The notes below the pieces were generated by a model that saw only the letters and a list, made by a program, of their open reading frames with translations, made no database searches and had not been told where the DNA came from. Positions 5,671 to 8,068 of a stretch of DNA of 8,068 bases are shown here, in pieces. The stretch's first letter is position 1. Every line of letters starts with the position of its first letter. This DNA comes from Zoogloeaceae bacterium (lineage in GTDB: Bacteria > Pseudomonadota > Gammaproteobacteria > Burkholderiales > Rhodocyclaceae): contig JAISPO010000106.1 in NCBI GenBank assembly GCA_031274855.1, positions 1 through 8,068 on the forward strand. The letters run 5' to 3'. Both the position numbers and the translations under genes were made by a program.

Positions 5671-6309
5671 ATGTTCTCTCGCTTGATGCCACAAGAAGGT
5701 AAGTTTTTCGAGCTTTTCAATGCACATGCGGAATTGATTGCCCAAGGCGGCCAGGAGTTGAAGTCGCTGGTCGATCAACTGGTCGCCGGTTCCGATGACG
5801 TGACTGCGCGCATTCAGGCCATTGATCAAATCGAAAGCCGCGCCGACAAGATTACCCACGAAACCATCGCGCTGCTGCATACGAGCTTCAACACCCCGCT
5901 CGACCGCGATGCGATCCACAGCCTGATTACCTGCATGGACGATATCCTGGATTTCATTCAGGACTTGGCCCAGTCGATATACCTCTACGATGTGCGCAAG
6001 CTGCCTCAGGAAGCCTGCCGCCTTTCCGATATTTGTCTGTCCTGCTGCGAGCGCGCCAAGTCGGCCGTGCTGCTGCTCAACAACATGGATAACGGGCCGG
6101 CCATCCTGAAGATCTGCGAAGAAATCTCCAAAATGGAGTCCGATGCCGATCGGGCCATACGTACCAGCATGGCCAAGCTGTTCCGCGAAGAGCAGGACGT
6201 GCGCCAGCTCATCAAGCTGAAGGCCATGTACGAACTGCTGGAAATCATCACCGATGCTTGCGAGGACGTGGCCAACATCATTGAAGGCATCGTCCTGGAG
6301 AATTCCTGA
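5671..6309 (+). CDS. PhoU-like (DUF47/TIGR00153-type) phosphate transport accessory protein
   Basis: A 212-residue cytoplasmic, almost entirely helical protein of the DUF47 branch of the PhoU superfamily, encoded beside Pit permeases in many bacteria and thought to modulate their phosphate flux. It opens with the family-typical MFSRLMPQEGKFFELFNAHAELI and contains two PhoU-like three-helix repeats with acidic metal-binding motifs: ESRADKITHETIALL at about residues 55-70 and EISKMESDADRAIRTSM at about 150-167. It ends in YELLEIITDACEDVANIIEGIVLE, the hallmark C-terminal helix. ATG 5671 is chosen because the family opening begins there; the frame is open further upstream, but that stretch reads through promoter and antisense DUF2863 sequence. 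The ribosome site is weak (GGTGA, 5662-5666). The permease gene begins three bases after its stop, so the two form an operon. Confidence 0.92.
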   Translation: MFSRLMPQEGKFFELFNAHAELIAQGGQELKSLVDQLVAGSDDVTARIQAIDQIESRADKITHETIALLHTSFNTPLDRDAIHSLITCMDDILDFIQDLAQSIYLYDVRKLPQEACRLSDICLSCCERAKSAVLLLNNMDNGPAILKICEEISKMESDADRAIRTSMAKLFREEQDVRQLIKLKAMYELLEIITDACEDVANIIEGIVLENS

Positions 6310-6312
6310 TCT

Positions 6313-7320
6313 ATGTCGGGCGTCGAAATCGGTTTGACAACAGTTGCGGTGCTGGTTGGGCTGGCATTGCTGTTCGACTTCATGAACGGCTTCCACGATG
6401 CCGCCAATTCCATTGCGACCATTGTTTCAACCCGCGTGCTCAAGCCGCATCAGGCGGTCATTTGGGCTGCCGTCTTTAACGTCCTTGCCTACTTCATTTT
6501 CGAACTCAAGGTCGCCAGCACCATCGGCAAAGGCACTGTCGATGCCAACATTGTCGATCACTACATCGTCTTCGGCGCCCTGATCAGCGCCATTATCTGG
6601 AATTTGATTACCTGGTACTACGGTATTCCCAGCAGCTCCTCGCACGCGCTGGTCGGTGGTCTGGTCGGCGCGGCGCTCATCAAGTCGGGGCCGGCCGCGC
6701 TGCTCTGGGGCGGGATCGGCAAAATCATCGCCTTCATTTTCATCGCGCCCTTGCTCGGCTTCCTCGTTGGCGGCTTCCTGATGGTGGCGGTCTCATGGGT
6801 CTGCAACCGAACGTCGCCGAGAAAAGTGGACAGCATATTCCGTCGCCTGCAACTGCTGTCGGCCGCCGCTTACAGCCTGGGTCACGGCGGCAACGACGCC
6901 CAGAAAACCATCGGCATCATCTGGATGCTGCTGATTGCCGCCGGCATATCCAAGAGCGGCGACAGCGTGCCTGTCTGGGTGGTCGCTTCCTGCTACGCAG
7001 CCATGGGTCTTGGTACCATGTTCGGCGGCTGGCGCATCGTCAAAACCATGGGCCAGAAAATCACCAAACTCAATCAGCCCAAAGGCTTCGCCGCCAATTC
7101 CGCCGGCGCCCTGACCCTGTTTTTAGCAACCATCATGGGCATTCCGGTTTCCACGACGCACACCATCACCGGCTCGATCATGGGCGTGGGCGCGACCGGC
7201 GGCGTCAAAAAAGTCCGCTGGACAGTCGCCGGCGGCATCGTTTGGGCCTGGATATTGACCATCCCCGCAACCGCGCTGCTCGGCGCCATCGCTTGGTTAC
7301 TGGGCGAAGCGTTGCTGTAG
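6313..7320 (+). CDS. pit: PiT-family inorganic phosphate permease
   Basis: A 335-residue inner-membrane transporter of the PiT (PHO-4, PF01384) family, importing phosphate, probably as a metal-phosphate complex, by ion symport. It has the duplicated family signatures: GFHDAANSIATIV at residues 26-38 and GHGGNDAQKTIGII at 190-203, each followed later by a re-entrant SSSHALVGG (S107-H111) and STTHTITGS (S280-T284). Around ten hydrophobic segments are visible, for example 8-24, 47-62, 84-100 and 136-160. It is shorter than E. coli PitA (499 aa) because it lacks a long central hydrophilic loop, as in the compact PiT proteins usually paired with a DUF47 partner. It is three bases downstream of that partner's gene; GGAG at 6297-6300 is rather distant, so translational coupling is likely. 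The TAG stop abuts the inverted-repeat element at 7321. Confidence 0.95.
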   Translation: MSGVEIGLTTVAVLVGLALLFDFMNGFHDAANSIATIVSTRVLKPHQAVIWAAVFNVLAYFIFELKVASTIGKGTVDANIVDHYIVFGALISAIIWNLITWYYGIPSSSSHALVGGLVGAALIKSGPAALLWGGIGKIIAFIFIAPLLGFLVGGFLMVAVSWVCNRTSPRKVDSIFRRLQLLSAAAYSLGHGGNDAQKTIGIIWMLLIAAGISKSGDSVPVWVVASCYAAMGLGTMFGGWRIVKTMGQKITKLNQPKGFAANSAGALTLFLATIMGIPVSTTHTITGSIMGVGATGGVKKVRWTVAGGIVWAWILTIPATALLGAIAWLLGEALL

Positions 7321-7422
7321 TCAGGTTTCAGGATACAGGATACAGTTTTTGGTGTTAAGGTTCGCGCAGCGAACCTTAACAAGTTTGTCTGAACCCTGTA
7401 ACCTGTATCCTGAAACCTGAAA
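7321..7422. repeat. Nested inverted repeat: heptad arms around an inner hairpin
   Basis: The left arm TCAGGTTTCAGGATACAGG (7321-7339) is the perfect 19-bp reverse complement of 7402-7420. The next bases (ATACAG against CTGTAA) still pair at five of six. Both arms consist of heptads: CAGGTTT, CAGGATA, CAGGATA on the left; TCTGAAC, CCTGTAA, CCTGTAT, CCTGAAA, CCTGAAA on the right. Between them lies the 12-bp perfect hairpin at 7354-7380. The element fills nearly the whole pit to secreted-protein gap and stops just before the Shine-Dalgarno of the next gene. It contains no ORF and no transposase. Confidence 0.85.
7354..7380. terminator. Strong hairpin, probable terminator of the pit operon
   Basis: GTTAAGGTTCGC (7354-7365), loop GCA, GCGAACCTTAAC (7369-7380) is a perfect 12-bp stem. 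It is followed by AAGTTTGTCT, only moderately T-rich, so it is an imperfect intrinsic terminator. It could equally be the core of the surrounding repeat element or an mRNA-stabilising structure. Confidence 0.5.
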
Positions 7423-7433
7423 CGGAGGATGCC

Positions 7434-7760
7434 ATGAAAGCGAAATTTGTTGTTGTGGCGCTGGCTTTGATGGTCGGGTGCGCGGGGGCTTGGGCGCGTG
7501 GGCATGGACATGGGCATGGAGGCGCTCGTCTCGGAGTCTATGTCGGCGGGTTTTGGGGGCCGTGGTGGGGGCCGTCTGCCTATTACTACAACCCGCCGGT
7601 CGTCGTTCAGCAACCGATTCAGATTGAAGCGCCCGCGGCCATACAGGCAGCGCCAACCGAGACTTATTGGTATTTCTGCCGTTCCGCCAACGCCTATTAC
7701 CCCTATGTCAAGAATTGTCCGGGCGGATGGGAGCGGGTCTCGCCAACGCCTCCGCAGTAG
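7434..7760 (+). CDS. Small secreted protein, Gly/His-rich with C-terminal YYPYVKxCPGGW motif
   Basis: A 108-residue exported protein of unknown function. A strong GGAGG (7424-7428) lies 5 bases before ATG 7434. The N-terminus MKAKFVVVALALMVGCAGAWA is a signal peptide. A signal peptidase I site after A19-W20-A21 is plausible; C16 in LMVGC is a poor lipobox because Met occupies -3, so a lipoprotein is possible but less likely. The mature protein starts with RGHGHGHGG, a His/Gly run that could bind metal, and continues with an aromatic GFWGPWWGPSAYYY segment and a Pro/Gln/Ala linker. It ends in YWYFCRSANAYYPYVKNCPGGWERVSPTPP. That two-cysteine ending recurs, from memory, in many small betaproteobacterial envelope proteins. 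Transcription must start within or read through the inverted repeat upstream. Confidence 0.85.
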   Translation: MKAKFVVVALALMVGCAGAWARGHGHGHGGARLGVYVGGFWGPWWGPSAYYYNPPVVVQQPIQIEAPAAIQAAPTETYWYFCRSANAYYPYVKNCPGGWERVSPTPPQ

Positions 7761-7807
7761 CGGTTAACGTTAAGCCTTTTAAGCCTTGACGCAAGTACGT
7801 TAGCCGC
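7760..7807. terminator. Inverted repeat at convergent gene ends, possible bidirectional terminator
   Basis: GCGGTTAACGT (7760-7770) pairs with ACGTTAGCCGC (7797-7807) over 11 positions, ten Watson-Crick and one G-T, and includes bases of both flanking stop codons. The 26-base loop contains a perfect tandem 9-mer, TTAAGCCTT twice (7770-7787), and its TTTT. There is no long T-run after the stem, so terminator function is tentative. Confidence 0.45.
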
Positions 7808-8068
7808 GCGTCCAATCTTCAACGGTCAAACCGGCAACACGGCTGAATGCGGCGTCATTGGTGACGAGGACGGAATCTGTTTCCAGTGCATGCGCTGCGG
7901 TCAGCATATCGAGCGGTCCAAGCGCCTTGCCTTGCTTTTCCATATCAGTCCGCACGTTCCCGTAACGCTCCATTACCGCGCCATCCCAAGGCAGCACATC
8001 CACGCGCCGCAGAAGTTCCATGACGGCATGATGAAGACGTTTGGCGCTTGGCGTCTTCGCCAAGCCGA
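7800..8068 (-). CDS. vapC: VapC-type PIN-domain toxin, N-terminus cut by window edge
   Basis: This is the C-terminal ~89 residues of a PIN-domain ribonuclease toxin, which cleaves RNA (in characterised VapC enzymes often initiator tRNA) and is held in check by a VapB antitoxin. The frame is open through the right edge, so the N-terminus with the first catalytic Asp and its DTN-type motif is missing; members are ~130 residues. Visible signatures are RRVDVLPWDGAVMERYGNVRTDMEKQGKALG, then PLDMLTAAHALE with the catalytic Asp, and VLVTNDAAFSRVAGLTVEDW, the typical PIN/VapC ending. A TTG at 8061-8063 can be read as a start but would discard half the active site, so it is rejected. The cognate vapB, normally upstream of vapC, should lie beyond the right edge on the same strand. 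Confidence 0.88.
   Translation of the reverse strand, partial: GLAKTPSAKRLHHAVMELLRRVDVLPWDGAVMERYGNVRTDMEKQGKALGPLDMLTAAHALETDSVLVTNDAAFSRVAGLTVEDWTRG

Noticed and set aside
5635..6396. 253-residue open frame on the - strand
   Set aside because: It is antisense to the well-supported PhoU-like gene and the pit start, Gln/His-rich, with no recognisable domain.
7354..7380. Hairpin as a textbook intrinsic terminator
   Set aside because: The stem is excellent but the downstream stretch AAGTTTGTCT is not a true T-run, so it is kept only at moderate confidence.
7074..7613. 179-residue minus-strand frame across the pit 3' end and inverted repeat
   Set aside because: It is Pro/Arg-rich, antisense to two supported genes and runs through a palindromic element; it is not a credible protein.

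Overview
The window looks like a piece of a betaproteobacterial chromosome. The DUF2863-type gene is, as far as I recall, essentially a betaproteobacterial family. It sits divergently from a PhoU-like/Pit phosphate-transport pair. The core genes are GC-rich with matching codon use. A Rhodocyclales, Nitrosomonadales or Gallionella-like bacterium would fit, but the species cannot be fixed from this sequence alone. There is no rRNA, tRNA, CRISPR array, transposase or integrase.

Layout, left to right. (1) The 3' part of dadA (D-amino acid dehydrogenase) enters from the left edge and ends inside a short heptamer repeat array. (2) An accessory, visibly less GC-rich stretch of about 3.5 kb follows, all on the + strand. 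It holds a YefM/YoeB-like toxin-antitoxin pair with its own promoter and operator palindrome, an unassigned lipoprotein, a small unknown ORF and a 602-residue NERD-nuclease/UvrD-type helicase fusion. The small ORF and the helicase are bracketed by two 70-bp direct repeats that align without gaps (58/70 identical by my count). (3) A GC-rich core block follows: a DUF2863 gene on the - strand, then the divergent operon of a PhoU-like (DUF47) accessory protein and a PiT-family phosphate permease, three bases apart. (4) Next come an elaborate nested inverted repeat, a small secreted protein and, convergent with it, the C-terminal part of a VapC-type PIN toxin that leaves the window on the right.

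How the parts work together. The DUF47/Pit pair is a textbook low-affinity phosphate import unit, probably driven from an extended -10 promoter that faces a near mirror-image extended -10 promoter for DUF2863. The toxin-antitoxin pair is autonomous and probably autoregulated. The nuclease-helicase is the best candidate for a defence or DNA-processing function, but nothing in the window proves that role.

The most unusual signal is not a gene. It is a dispersed intergenic repeat family built from degenerate 7-bp units (CCTGWAN, or CAGGNNN on the other strand). It occurs at five places, always at gene ends. Twice it is attached to a 70-bp hairpin-bearing element, and once it forms a perfect 19-bp inverted repeat around an inner 12-bp hairpin. 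It also appears to have rewritten the C-terminus and stop codon of dadA.
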